64,000 bases of DNA from Methylobacterium nonmethylotrophicum (lineage in GTDB: Bacteria; Pseudomonadota; Alphaproteobacteria; Rhizobiales; Beijerinckiaceae), in NCBI RefSeq assembly GCF_004745635.1, contig NZ_SRLB01000011.1, positions 62,001 through 126,000 of the forward strand, written 5' to 3'. Below the pieces are notes generated by a model. That model was not told the DNA's origin. It did no database searches and saw nothing but the letters and a program-made list of their open reading frames with translations. The stretch's first letter is position 1; each line of letters begins with the position of its first letter. A program made the translations under genes and the position numbers. This document shows, one piece after another, positions 46,269 through 55,204 of the stretch.

Positions 46269-47111
46269 TCAGCCCGCGACGGCCCGCCGGATCGCGGCGC
46301 GGACGCGCTCGGGCGCCTCGAAGGGCAGGAAGTGGGTGGTGCCCGGCACCGTCTCGACCGTCACGTCCGGGCGCGGACTCGCATCGAGGGCGCAGGTGCT
46401 GCCGGTCTCGGCCCGCAGCACTTCGGCCGGGCAGGACAGGCGCGCCAGCGCCGCCCAGGGGTCGTGACCCTGCGCCAGGTAGCTCGACGCCTCCCAGGCC
46501 CCGGTGCAGGCGAGGGTCACGCCGTCCGGCGCATCGTGAAAGCCGTCCGCCACGTAATCGGCGAGCGGCGCCTCCGGCCAGGTGCGGAAGGCGCCGCGGC
46601 CCCTGTAGGCCGCGAGCGCCGCCTCCCGGGACGGGAAGGTGCTGCGCCGCTTCCGCGCGCCCTCGGCGAGGCCGGCATGGCCCTCGCCGCGGCGTTCCGG
46701 CGGCTGGATCACCGGATCGAGGAGCACGAGGCGGCGCACCCGCTCCGGCCGCTCGGCGGCGGCGAGCAGCGAGGCGGTGCCGCCCATCGAGTGGCCGATC
46801 AGCACCAGCGGGCCCGCCTCCAGCCGGTCGAGGAGCGCGATGAGGTCGTTCGTGACGTCCCACCAGTCGGTCCGCCCGGCGGGCTCGGCCGGCAGGGTGG
46901 TCCGGCCGTGGCCGCGGTGGTCGTAGGCCAGGACGTGCAGGTCGGCGAGGGGTTCGAGCAGGCTGCGGTAGGTGCGGGCGTTGAAGCCGTTGGCGTGGAG
47001 CAGCAGCGCGTCGAGGGGCCGCTCCGCCGGCCCGAACTCCAGGGCGGCGAGGCGCCCGCCGGAGGGGTCGCCGATCTCGATGGTCCGCCGCACCAGCCCC
47101 GTGTCGCTCAC
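46269..47111 (-). CDS. alpha/beta hydrolase
   Basis: A 280-residue alpha/beta-fold hydrolase. LLLHANGFNARTY gives the oxyanion loop, YDHRGHGRT the second strand motif, LIGHSMGGTASLL the nucleophile elbow (Ser in GHSMGG), and TTHFLPFE the catalytic His near the C-terminus. No signal peptide. It starts with GTG overlapping the stop of the MFS gene (GTGA), so it is coupled to that exporter. The substrate is unknown; the pairing with an exporter suggests detoxification or processing of a transported ester. Confidence 0.85.
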   Translation of the reverse strand: MSDTGLVRRTIEIGDPSGGRLAALEFGPAERPLDALLLHANGFNARTYRSLLEPLADLHVLAYDHRGHGRTTLPAEPAGRTDWWDVTNDLIALLDRLEAGPLVLIGHSMGGTASLLAAAERPERVRRLVLLDPVIQPPERRGEGHAGLAEGARKRRSTFPSREAALAAYRGRGAFRTWPEAPLADYVADGFHDAPDGVTLACTGAWEASSYLAQGHDPWAALARLSCPAEVLRAETGSTCALDASPRPDVTVETVPGTTHFLPFEAPERVRAAIRRAVAG

Positions 47112-48337
47112 GCCCTGATCCCCTTCGGCCGCGCCAGGGCGGTGCCGGCGGCGCCGAGCGCCATCAGCACCGCGGTGCCGAGGAAGACCGCCCGCATGCC
47201 GACATGGCCGCCCACGAACCCGCCCATGAGCGGCCCCAAAACCTGCCCGACGTACTGCGACGAGGTCGAATAGCCAAGCATCGTCCCGGCGACCCGGTCG
47301 GGCACCGAGTGGCGGATCACGCTGGCGATGCAGGGCAGGAGCCCGCCGAGCGCCAGCCCCATCAGGAACCGCAGGGCCACGAGCTGCCAGTCGCTCGTCA
47401 CCAGGGCCTGCGGCACCAGCAGGATCGCCGAGACGGTCAGGCTCGCGGTGATGACGGTCCAGGGGCCGATCCGGTCGGCAAGCCGCCCGAGGCGGGGCGC
47501 CGACAGGATGCTCCCCAAGGCGGTGGCCGACATGGCGAGCCCCGCGATCAGCGTGACACGGGCGGGATCGGGGGTCAGCTCGGCGACGTAGACGGTGATG
47601 ATCGGCTCGACCGACATCACCGCCAGCATCAGGAGCATGCCGGTGGCCAGCATGGCGAGCGCCGGCCGCTTGTCCGGGATGCTGGAGAAGCCGCCGCCGG
47701 CCCGCGCCGAGCGCGGCGGGCGCGGCTCCTCGCGGATCAGGAGCAGGGTGGCCAGGAAGGCCAGGAAGATCACCGCGCCGGCGGCGAGGAACGTGGCGCG
47801 GATGCCGATGAGCGGCGGCAGCACCCCGCCGACGAGCGGCCCGACGAGGTTGCCCGCCATGATGCCGGAGGCCAGCGTGCCGAGCGCCCAGGCCGAGCGG
47901 TCCTTCGGGGTCTGGGTCGCCACCAGCACCGTCGAGCCCGAGGCGTAGCCGCCCAGGAGCCCGGCGAGCAGCCGCAAGGCCACGAGCTGCCAGACATTGC
48001 CGGCCATGCCGATCAGCGACATCGCCACCGCCATGCCGAGGCTCGCGCGGATCAGCATCAGCTTGCGGCCGTAGAGGTCGGCGAGCCGCCCCCAGAGCGG
48101 CGCCACCAGGGCGGCGCTGAAGAAGGTCGCCCCGAACGCGACGCCCGACCACTGCACGATCGCCGCCTGGTCCTTGACGCCCAGCTCCTCGACGTAGAGC
48201 GGCAGGAACGGCAGCAGCAGCGTCATCGCCACGATGGTGGTGAAGGAGCCGAACACGCAGACCGCGAGGTTGCGGCGCCAGTAGGCTTCCGCCGGCGCCT
48301 CGGCCAGCGGGGCCGCCGGGCTGTCGTCGCGGGTCAT
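47108..48337 (-). CDS. MFS drug-exporter-like transporter
   Basis: A 409-residue, 12-helix major facilitator. APLWGRLADLYGRKLMLIR is the loop 2-3 motif A; a second copy-like APRLGRLADRIGPW lies after helix 8. LLGGYASGSTVLVATQTPKDRSAWALG is the helix 5 region of multidrug exporters. ATG 48337 is used. It is followed by the coupled hydrolase. Substrate unknown. Confidence 0.85.
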   Translation of the reverse strand: MTRDDSPAAPLAEAPAEAYWRRNLAVCVFGSFTTIVAMTLLLPFLPLYVEELGVKDQAAIVQWSGVAFGATFFSAALVAPLWGRLADLYGRKLMLIRASLGMAVAMSLIGMAGNVWQLVALRLLAGLLGGYASGSTVLVATQTPKDRSAWALGTLASGIMAGNLVGPLVGGVLPPLIGIRATFLAAGAVIFLAFLATLLLIREEPRPPRSARAGGGFSSIPDKRPALAMLATGMLLMLAVMSVEPIITVYVAELTPDPARVTLIAGLAMSATALGSILSAPRLGRLADRIGPWTVITASLTVSAILLVPQALVTSDWQLVALRFLMGLALGGLLPCIASVIRHSVPDRVAGTMLGYSTSSQYVGQVLGPLMGGFVGGHVGMRAVFLGTAVLMALGAAGTALARPKGIRA

Positions 48338-48384
48338 CGTCAAGGCCTTCCCCCCTCGCGCGGTGGAGGGATTGAGCGCGGGGA

Positions 48385-48412
48385 ACCCCTCTCCCACACG
48401 GGAGAGGGAAGC
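48385..48412. repeat. half copy of the family B repeat
   Basis: CCCCTCTCCCACACGGGAGAGGG matches the arm of the family B palindromes at 31987 and 62423, without a matching second arm. Confidence 0.6.
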
Positions 48413-48502
48413 CCGCGCTCGACAGTCCACCCGCCGAGGGACCGTAGACGCCTCGCGGCCCCGCGCGAAGCCGCCTTCGCCGCGCGCCGGCATGCCTTCA
48501 TG

Positions 48503-49285
48503 TCATGCTCCCGGCCGCCAGTCCGGCCAGGCCGCGACGCGGTGCACGAGGCGGCGGTCGCGCGACGCCTCGCCGAACGGGGCCAGGACCCAGTCCCAGT
48601 GGCGCGGCGCCGGCCCCGGATCGATGCCGTAGAGGAGGTCGATCCGCTCCAGCACCCGCCCGTCCCGGTCCTCCTCGGCCTCGTCGAGATCGGTGACGAG
48701 GCAGGTGCGGGCGGAGAGGCTCCCAAGCGCGTCGAGATGGGCCGCCACGATGCGGCGCCCGAAGGCGTCGGGGTCCGTCCAGGGCCCGAGCCGGCCCGCC
48801 GCCTCGAGCCGCGCGACCGGCAGGATCGGCAGCTGCGACAGGAGGTTGGCCGACACCACGAGGTCGGCCTCGCGGCAGACCGGCGGCAGGGCCGGCCCGA
48901 AGGCGTCGCTGCGGCCGAGCAGCAGGCCCTCCGTGCCGCTGAGGTCGAAGGTCAGTCGCGCGACGTTGCGGTGGGCTCGCGCCCGCCAGCGGCTCCGCCA
49001 GGGATGGACCGCGTCGACCAGCACCACCCGCCGGAACGCCCCGGCCAGGTCGTCGATCGGCACGTCGTCGAGGAGGCCCGAGCCCAGCACCACGATGGTG
49101 TCGCGCCGGGGCAGGTTCTCCATCGCCGCCCGCACCGCGTCCTGCGCCGCAGCCAGGTGCGGCGCCCAGGCCCGGCGGCAGCGCCGCGAGCGCGCGGCGA
49201 GCCGCACGCTGTCGCCGGCATGGCCGAGCCGCCGCGCGGTGAGGGACGCCGGCAGGGCGAGCCAGTGCAGGAGGTCGAGGAGCAC
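48503..49285 (-). CDS. unknown Rossmann/methyltransferase-like protein after ureG
   Basis: A 260-residue cytoplasmic protein starting with GTG immediately after the ureG stop. DTIVVLGSGLLDDVPID, RRVVLVDAVHPW, and DLVVSANLLSQLPIL resemble motifs I, II and IV of class I methyltransferases, but the glycine-rich loop is reduced. Two basic stretches near the N-terminus (RRLGHAGDSVRL, RSRRCRRAW) stand out. No named domain. The lack of any gap to ureG suggests one transcript; whether it serves urease is unknown. Confidence 0.65.
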   Translation of the reverse strand: MLLDLLHWLALPASLTARRLGHAGDSVRLAARSRRCRRAWAPHLAAAQDAVRAAMENLPRRDTIVVLGSGLLDDVPIDDLAGAFRRVVLVDAVHPWRSRWRARAHRNVARLTFDLSGTEGLLLGRSDAFGPALPPVCREADLVVSANLLSQLPILPVARLEAAGRLGPWTDPDAFGRRIVAAHLDALGSLSARTCLVTDLDEAEEDRDGRVLERIDLLYGIDPGPAPRHWDWVLAPFGEASRDRRLVHRVAAWPDWRPGA

Positions 49286-49915
49286 CTACAGGCCGCCGGC
49301 CTCCACCACGAAGCGCGCCACCGCCTCGACGCCGTCGCCGTGGCGCAGGGACGCGAACACGTAGGGGCGCTGGCCCCGCATGCGCTTCGTGTCCTCCTCC
49401 ATCACCTTCAGGTCGGCGCCGACGAGGGGCGCGAGGTCGGTCTTGTTGATGACGAGGAGGTCCGAGCGGGTGATGCCGGGCCCGCCCTTGCGCGGGATCT
49501 TCTCGCCGCCCGCCACGTCGATGACGTAGATCGTCAGGTCGGCGAGCTCCGGCGAGAAGGTGGCCGCGAGGTTGTCGCCGCCGGATTCGAGCAGCACGAG
49601 GTCGAGGGCGGGGAAGCGCCGGCGCATCTCCGCCACCGCCGCGAGGTTGATCGAGGCGTCCTCGCGGATCGCCGTATGCGGGCAGCCGCCGGTCTCGACG
49701 CCCATGATGCGCTCCTCCGGCAGGGCGCCGGCCACCGTGAGGAGGCGCGCATCCTCCTTGGTGTAGATGTCGTTGGTGATGGCGCAGAGGTCGTAGCGCT
49801 CGCGCAGGGCCTTGCACAGGCCCTCCATCAGGGCGGTCTTGCCCGACCCGACCGGGCCGCCGATGCCGACCCGCAAAGGACCATGGGCAGAACTGGGGCC
49901 GTGGCTGGAGGTCAT
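49286..49915 (-). CDS. ureG: urease accessory GTPase
   Basis: A 209-residue SIMIBI-class GTPase that powers nickel delivery to urease. The P-loop is [11 protein letters not shown] (residues 19-29). The nickel site CPH is in [34 protein letters not shown] and VINKTDLAP (NKxD guanine motif) are characteristic. The other urease genes (ureABCDEF) are not in this window, so ureG is detached from a typical cluster or begins one cut by rearrangement. The urea transporter genes urtAB are 11 kb away. Confidence 0.95.
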   Translation of the reverse strand: MTSSHGPSSAHGPLRVGIGGPVGSGKTALMEGLCKALRERYDLCAITNDIYTKEDARLLTVAGALPEERIMGVETGGCPHTAIREDASINLAAVAEMRRRFPALDLVLLESGGDNLAATFSPELADLTIYVIDVAGGEKIPRKGGPGITRSDLLVINKTDLAPLVGADLKVMEEDTKRMRGQRPYVFASLRHGDGVEAVARFVVEAGGL

Positions 49916-49997
49916 GACGTGTTCGATCTCCTCAGGGTGTCGCCCGGTCGAGGCAATGCCGGCTCATCGCAGGATGCTTGCCAGGGTCAAGGCGTCT

Positions 49998-50324
49998 TCA
50001 CAGGATCGCGTCGATGCCCTTCTGGGCCGCGAGCGACAGCAGCTTGAGCGAGGCACCTCCTGGCTTCGTCTCGCCGCGCTCCCACTTGCTCACCAGCGAG
50101 GTCGTGACGTTGAGCGCCCGGGCGAAGATCGCCTGGCTCATCTGCGCCCGCTCGCGGATCGCCCGGATGGCGTCCGGAGCCAGCGGCTCGACCGGCGTGA
50201 GGCAGCTCAGATCGAACCGGCGCAAGGTCGCCCTGTCGATGGCGCCGATCGCGTGAAGGTCCTCGGCTCCCTGATGCAGTGCGCCGAGGAGATCACTGCG
50301 ATACGTCTTGGTCCGCATGCTCAT
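49998..50324 (-). CDS. orphan XRE-type HTH antitoxin-like protein
   Basis: A 108-residue protein. The N-terminal half (SDLLGALHQGAEDLHAIGAIDRATLRRFDL) is the dimer arm typical of HigA/NadS-type antitoxins. The helix-turn-helix is IRAIRERAQMSQAIFARALNVTTSLVSKWERGETKP. A toxin gene would be expected directly upstream on the minus strand, but csaA is there. It may be a toxin-less remnant now acting as a stand-alone regulator. Confidence 0.75.
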   Translation of the reverse strand: MSMRTKTYRSDLLGALHQGAEDLHAIGAIDRATLRRFDLSCLTPVEPLAPDAIRAIRERAQMSQAIFARALNVTTSLVSKWERGETKPGGASLKLLSLAAQKGIDAIL

Positions 50325-50377
50325 CCGGGATTATCGCCCATCCTCGTTCTCGCCGGTTGGTCGATCTGCATCAAGAC

Positions 50378-50734
50378 TCAGTACAGCCGCCCGCCGTTCG
50401 GCACCGGCCGCTCGGGCGCGATCAGCACCACCGCGCCGTCCTGGTCCGGCACCCCGAGGGTCAGCACCTCGGAGCGCACCGGGCCGACCTGGCGCGGCGG
50501 CAGGTTGACGACACAGAGCACCTGCCGGCCGATCAGGGCCTCGGGCGTGTAGTGCACCGTCACCTGGGCGGAGGATGTCTTCAAGCCGAGCGCGTCGCCG
50601 AGATCGATGACGAGCCGGTAGGCCGGCCGGCGCGCCTGCGGGATCGGCGCCGCCTCGACGATGGTGCCGACCCGCACGTCGAGCTTCAGGAAGTCGTCGA
50701 TGGCGATCGGGGTCGGCGGGTGGGTCTGGTCCAT
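50378..50734 (-). CDS. csaA: tRNA-binding domain protein (CsaA-like)
   Basis: A 118-residue OB-fold protein like the C-terminal tRNA-binding domain of methionyl- and phenylalanyl-tRNA synthetases. FLKLDVRVGTIVEAAPI is the diagnostic start, then LGLKTSSAQVTVHY, RQVLCVVNLPPRQVG and SEVLTLGVPDQDG. CsaA is a chaperone-like tRNA-binding protein in bacteria. ATG 50734 begins at the usual distance from the motif; an earlier in-frame start is unlikely. Confidence 0.88.
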   Translation of the reverse strand: MDQTHPPTPIAIDDFLKLDVRVGTIVEAAPIPQARRPAYRLVIDLGDALGLKTSSAQVTVHYTPEALIGRQVLCVVNLPPRQVGPVRSEVLTLGVPDQDGAVVLIAPERPVPNGGRLY

Positions 50735-50818
50735 GACGGGGCCTGGCTGGAGGGAGGCGGCGCCGCAATCCATAGCCGAGGCGGGCGATGCGGTCTCCAT
50801 TCCGCGACCGACGGTCCC

Positions 50819-52237
50819 TCACCCCACCGACATCGTCAGCGGCGGCTGCACCTCCGCCGGCAGGGGCGAGACGTAGCCCTCCGGCCCGGTGCGGGCCTTC
50901 AGGTCCGCCTTCGCGGCGTCGCGCAAGGCGGCGTCGGTGGCGAGGCGCGCGCCGAGCGCCGCCATGGCCTTGGCCACCTGCACCATCGCCTTGTGGGCGG
51001 CCGGGGTCTTTCCTTGCGCCACCACCTGCCAGGTGTGGAACGGGGTGCCGACCGCCACCGTCGGGGCGTGGGCCTGGACGGTCGGCACCACCCAGCTCAC
51101 GTCGCCGACGTCCGTCGAGCCGATCGCCGGGTTGCGGCGGGCGTCGAGGGGCACCAGGAAATCCGCCAAGGGCGCGTCGGTCACCGGCAGCCCGATGGTG
51201 TGGTAGACCGCCGCGATGTCCTGCGGCGTCAGCGTGCCCCGGATCTCTTTGGCGAAGGCGCGGTCGGCCTCGTCGAAATGGGGCGTGCCGAGATCCTCCA
51301 TCACCCCGTGCAGGGCCTCCTCCAGCGGCGTGTTGCCGACAAGGTTCGAGACCGCGCTGACGATGCGCATCTCCATCTGGGTCTCGGTCATCAGCGCCGC
51401 GCCTTCGGCGATCTTGCGCACGCGGGTCACGAGGTCGCGCATGCCGGGCAGGTCGCGGGCGCGGATCGAGTAGCGCACCCGGGCATGGGCCTGGACGACG
51501 TTCGGGGCGATGCCGCCGGTGTCGAGGAGCGCGTAATGCACCCGCGCGTCGCTCGGCATGTGCTCGCGCATGTAGTTGACACCGACATTCATCAGCTCGA
51601 CCGCGTCGAGGGCAGAGCGCCCGAGATGCGGGGCGGCCGCCGCGTGCGAGGCGCGGCCCGTGAACACGAAGTCGGCCCGGGTGTTGGCGAGCGACAGGGG
51701 AGGGGTGACCTCCCAGAAGCTCGACGGGTGCCAGGTGACGGCGGCGTCGGCGTCCGAAAACAGGCCCTCCCGCACCATGAAGGCCTTGGCGGCGCCGCCC
51801 TCTTCCGCCGGGCAGCCGTAGTAGCGCACGCGGCCCGGCAGGCCTTCTGCCGCGAGCCAGTCCTTCATGGCGGTGGCGGCGAGCAGCGCCGCCGATCCGA
51901 GCAGGTTGTGCCCGCAGCCATGGCCGTGGCCGCCCTGCTCGATGGGGGTATGCCGCGCGACGCCCGCCTCCTGGCTCAGGCCCGGCAGCGCGTCGTACTC
52001 GCCCAGGAACGCGATGACCGGCCCGCCCTCGCCGGCCTCGCCGATCACCGCGGTCGGGATGCCGGCGGCGCCTTCCTGCACGCGGAATCCCTGGTGGCGC
52101 AGCTCGGCGGCGTGCGCGGCGGCGGACCGCGTCTCGGTGTAGCAGACCTCCGGCGTGCCCCAGACCTCGTTCGAGAGGGCGATCAGCCGGTCCTTGTGGG
52201 CGTCGACCTGGCGCCAGACGGCGTTGCGGTTGTCCAT
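50819..52237 (-). CDS. M20 family amidohydrolase (AbgB-like)
   Basis: A 472-residue M20D hydrolase. FLGEYDALPGLSQEAG, GHGHGCGHNLLG, CPAEEGGAAKAF and FTGRASHAAAAPH are the metal and lid motifs, in the form found in AbgB (p-aminobenzoyl-glutamate hydrolase subunit B) rather than in hippurate hydrolase. GSTDVGDVSW near the C-terminus carries the final metal ligand region. It lies divergent from the ABC operon beginning at 52441. No AbgA partner is next to it. Confidence 0.88.
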   Translation of the reverse strand: MDNRNAVWRQVDAHKDRLIALSNEVWGTPEVCYTETRSAAAHAAELRHQGFRVQEGAAGIPTAVIGEAGEGGPVIAFLGEYDALPGLSQEAGVARHTPIEQGGHGHGCGHNLLGSAALLAATAMKDWLAAEGLPGRVRYYGCPAEEGGAAKAFMVREGLFSDADAAVTWHPSSFWEVTPPLSLANTRADFVFTGRASHAAAAPHLGRSALDAVELMNVGVNYMREHMPSDARVHYALLDTGGIAPNVVQAHARVRYSIRARDLPGMRDLVTRVRKIAEGAALMTETQMEMRIVSAVSNLVGNTPLEEALHGVMEDLGTPHFDEADRAFAKEIRGTLTPQDIAAVYHTIGLPVTDAPLADFLVPLDARRNPAIGSTDVGDVSWVVPTVQAHAPTVAVGTPFHTWQVVAQGKTPAAHKAMVQVAKAMAALGARLATDAALRDAAKADLKARTGPEGYVSPLPAEVQPPLTMSVG

Positions 52238-52440
52238 GGGGGGCTCCTCCGATGCGCAGCCCGCGGGCCGCCTTGCGGCGGAGACTCATGCAGGCGGCGG
52301 GCCGGCTCAAGCGCGGCCGAAGCGGGCGTGGCGCGCGAATTGCGAATGGCTGGAAGAGTTTTGTCGCAGCGGCTTGCGGACCGGAACCGCGGGCGCGATG
52401 CTGCCGGCCAGTTCAAGGCCAGCCAGAAGGGTGACCGTTC

Positions 52441-54234
52441 ATGACCGAGCATGACCTGCGGACGCTGATCGGCGAGGTGAAGGACGGGAGCCTGTCGCGG
52501 CGCAGCTTCGTGCGCCGGATGGTGGCGCTCGGCCTCTCCGCGCCGATGGCCGGGATGATGCTCGCCCAGAACGGCGTCGCCTTCGCGGCGAATCCGTTGC
52601 GCGACGCCTACAAGCCGGCGAAGGCCGGCGGCGGCGGGCCGCTCAAGCTGCTGTTCTGGCAGGCCGCGACCCTGATCAACCCGCACTTCGCCATCGGCAC
52701 CAAGGATCAGGAGGGCTCGCGCATCTTCTACGAGCCGCTGGCGGCCTGGGATGCCGACGGCAACCTCTTCCCGATCCTGGCGGCCGAGATCCCGTCGAAG
52801 GAGAATGGCGGCGTCGCGGCCGACGGCCGCTCGGTGACCTGGAAGCTCAAGCCCAACGTGAAGTGGCACGACGGCAAGCCCTTCACCGCCGACGACGTGG
52901 TGTTCACGGCGGAATACGCCGCCAACCCGGCCACCGCCGCGGTCACCGGCGGCAGCTACAAGGACGTCAAGGTCGAGAAGGTCGACGACCTGACGGTGAA
53001 GCTGACGTTCGACAAGCCGACCCCGTTCTGGGCCGACGCCTTCGTGTCGAGCGCCGGGATGATCATCCCTCGCCACGTCTTCGCCGACTATACCGGCGAC
53101 AAGTCCCGCGACGCGCCGGCCAACCTCGCGCCGGTCGGGACCGGCCCCTACAAGTTCAGCGAGTTCCGCCCCGGCGACATCCTGCGCGGCGTGCGCAACC
53201 CGGACTACCACGTGCCGAACCGGCCGTTCTTCGACTCGGTCGAGATGAAGGGCGGCGGCGACGCGGTCTCGGCCGCCCGCGCCGTGCTGCAGACCGGCGA
53301 GTACGACTACGCCTGGAACATGCAGGTCGAGGACGAGATCCTCAAGCGGCTCGAGGCCGAGGGCAAGGGCCGGGTCGAGATGGTGTATGGCGGCAACCTC
53401 GAGTTCCTGCTGCTGAACGCCACCGACCCGAACGTCGAGGTCGACGGCGAGCGCGCCTCGCTCAAGACCAAGCACCCGGCCTTCTCGGACCCGGCGGTGC
53501 GCAAGGCGATGAACCTGCTCGTCAACCGGGCGGCGATCCAGCAATTCATCTACGGCCGCACGGGGCGGGCCACCGCCAACGTCTTCAACGGCCCGGCTCC
53601 CTTCGTGTCGAAGAACACCTCCTTCGCGTTCGACGCCGACAAGGCGGCGCAGCTCCTCGAGGAAGCCGGCTGGAAGAAGGGCGGCGACGGCATCCGCGCC
53701 AAGGACGGCAAGAAGCTGAAATTCCTCTTCCAGACCTCGATCAACGCGCCGCGCCAGAAGACCCAGGCCATCATCAAGCAGGCCGCCCAGAAGGCCGGCA
53801 TCGACATGGAGCTGAAGTCGGTCCCCGGCTCGGTGTTCTTCTCCTCGGACGTCGCCAACCCGGACACCTATCCGCATTTCTACGCCGACATGGAGATGTA
53901 TACCTGGAACATGTCGCAGGCCGATCCGGCGGTGTTCGGGCTGCAATACGTCTCCTGGGAGGCCGCCACCAAGGCCAACAAGTGGCAGGGCCGCAACATC
54001 TGCCGGATGCAGAACCCGGACGTCGACGCCCTCTACCGGCAAGCGCAAGGCGAGCTCGATCTCGTCAAGCGCGCCGCCCTGTTCATCAAGATGAACGACC
54101 TGATCGTCGCAGATTACGTCCTGCCGCTCCTTCACCGCGCCCAGGTCTCGGCGGTCGGCGGCAAGATGCAGGCGCCCTCGACCGGCTGGGACAACTCGCT
54201 GACCTTCCTGGCCGAGTGGTACAAGCAGGCGTGA
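52441..54234 (+). CDS. peptide-type ABC substrate-binding protein with Tat signal
   Basis: A 597-residue SBP family 5 protein. The N-terminus has a twin-arginine motif SRRSFVRRM before a hydrophobic stretch and AFAAN, so it is exported folded through Tat, which is common in large SBPs of this branch. LKPNVKWHDGKPFTADDVVF is the family signature and PVGTGPYKFSEF and VRKAMNLLVNRAAIQQFIYG follow. It is the first gene of a four-gene operon (two permeases, one double ATPase). The divergent M20 gene may act on its ligand. Confidence 0.9.
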   Translation: MTEHDLRTLIGEVKDGSLSRRSFVRRMVALGLSAPMAGMMLAQNGVAFAANPLRDAYKPAKAGGGGPLKLLFWQAATLINPHFAIGTKDQEGSRIFYEPLAAWDADGNLFPILAAEIPSKENGGVAADGRSVTWKLKPNVKWHDGKPFTADDVVFTAEYAANPATAAVTGGSYKDVKVEKVDDLTVKLTFDKPTPFWADAFVSSAGMIIPRHVFADYTGDKSRDAPANLAPVGTGPYKFSEFRPGDILRGVRNPDYHVPNRPFFDSVEMKGGGDAVSAARAVLQTGEYDYAWNMQVEDEILKRLEAEGKGRVEMVYGGNLEFLLLNATDPNVEVDGERASLKTKHPAFSDPAVRKAMNLLVNRAAIQQFIYGRTGRATANVFNGPAPFVSKNTSFAFDADKAAQLLEEAGWKKGGDGIRAKDGKKLKFLFQTSINAPRQKTQAIIKQAAQKAGIDMELKSVPGSVFFSSDVANPDTYPHFYADMEMYTWNMSQADPAVFGLQYVSWEAATKANKWQGRNICRMQNPDVDALYRQAQGELDLVKRAALFIKMNDLIVADYVLPLLHRAQVSAVGGKMQAPSTGWDNSLTFLAEWYKQA

Positions 54235-54244
54235 AGGGCCAAAG

Positions 54245-55204
54245 ATGGGAGCCTACCTCCTCCGCCGCCTCTTGATCGCGATCCCGAGCCTCCTCGGGAT
54301 CAGCCTCATCCTGTTCACCGTGCTGGCGCTCGCCCCGGGTGACCCGTTCGGCGAGCTCGCCACCAACCCCAACGTGCCGCCGGAGGTGCGCGAGGCGCTG
54401 CGCGCCAAGTACGGCCTCGATGACCCGATCCTGGTGCGCTACCTGCACTGGCTGACCGCGATGCTCCAGGGCGACTGGGGCTTCTCCTTCGCCAGCCGCG
54501 TCGACGTCGACGACCTGATCCTCCAGCGCCTGCCGACCACGCTCTTCGTGGTCGGCTCGTCGCAGGTGCTGGCGCTCATCGTCGCCGTGCCGGTCGGCAT
54601 CCTGGCGGCGATCCGGCCCTACTCGGTCTTCGACCAGGTGGCCAACACGCTCGCCTTCGTGGGCTTCTCGCTGCCGACCTTCTTCACCGGCCTGCTGTTC
54701 ATCCTGCTGTTCAGCCTCACCCTCGACTGGCTGCCCTTCGTCTACCAGGCCGACATCGCGGCGACGGGCTGGCGCTGGGTCTGGGAGCATGTCCGGCAGG
54801 CGATCATGCCGGTCTGCGTGCTCGGCTTCTTCCAGGCCGCCTCCTACACCCGCTACGTCCGCGCCTCGGTGCTCGACGTGGCCCGCCTCGACTACGTCAC
54901 CACCGCCCGCGCCAAGGGGCTGTCGGACGGCACCGTCACGGTGCGCCACATCGCCCGCAACGCCCTGATCCCGGTCGTCACCCTGGTGGCGCTGCAGATC
55001 CCGGCGGTGTTCGGCGGCGCCATCGTGACCGAGCAGATTTTTCGGATCCCCGGGATCGGCTCGCTCCTCATCAACGCGATGCTCGCCAACGACACGCCGG
55101 TCGTGATGGCCGTCACCTTCGTGTTCGCCTGCCTCGTCGTCCTGTTCAACCTCGTCGCGGACCTCCTCTATGGCTGGCTCGACCCTCGCATCTCCTACCG
55201 CTGA
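54245..55204 (+). CDS. peptide-type ABC permease (DppB-like)
   Basis: A 319-residue inner-membrane permease. The start YLLRRLLIAIPSLLGISLILF is the typical first helix. VTTARAKGLSDGTVTVRHIARN is the EAA docking loop and IPGIGSLLINAM the conserved end region. It begins 10 bases after the binding-protein gene and overlaps the next permease by 35 bases. Confidence 0.92.
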   Translation: MGAYLLRRLLIAIPSLLGISLILFTVLALAPGDPFGELATNPNVPPEVREALRAKYGLDDPILVRYLHWLTAMLQGDWGFSFASRVDVDDLILQRLPTTLFVVGSSQVLALIVAVPVGILAAIRPYSVFDQVANTLAFVGFSLPTFFTGLLFILLFSLTLDWLPFVYQADIAATGWRWVWEHVRQAIMPVCVLGFFQAASYTRYVRASVLDVARLDYVTTARAKGLSDGTVTVRHIARNALIPVVTLVALQIPAVFGGAIVTEQIFRIPGIGSLLINAMLANDTPVVMAVTFVFACLVVLFNLVADLLYGWLDPRISYR

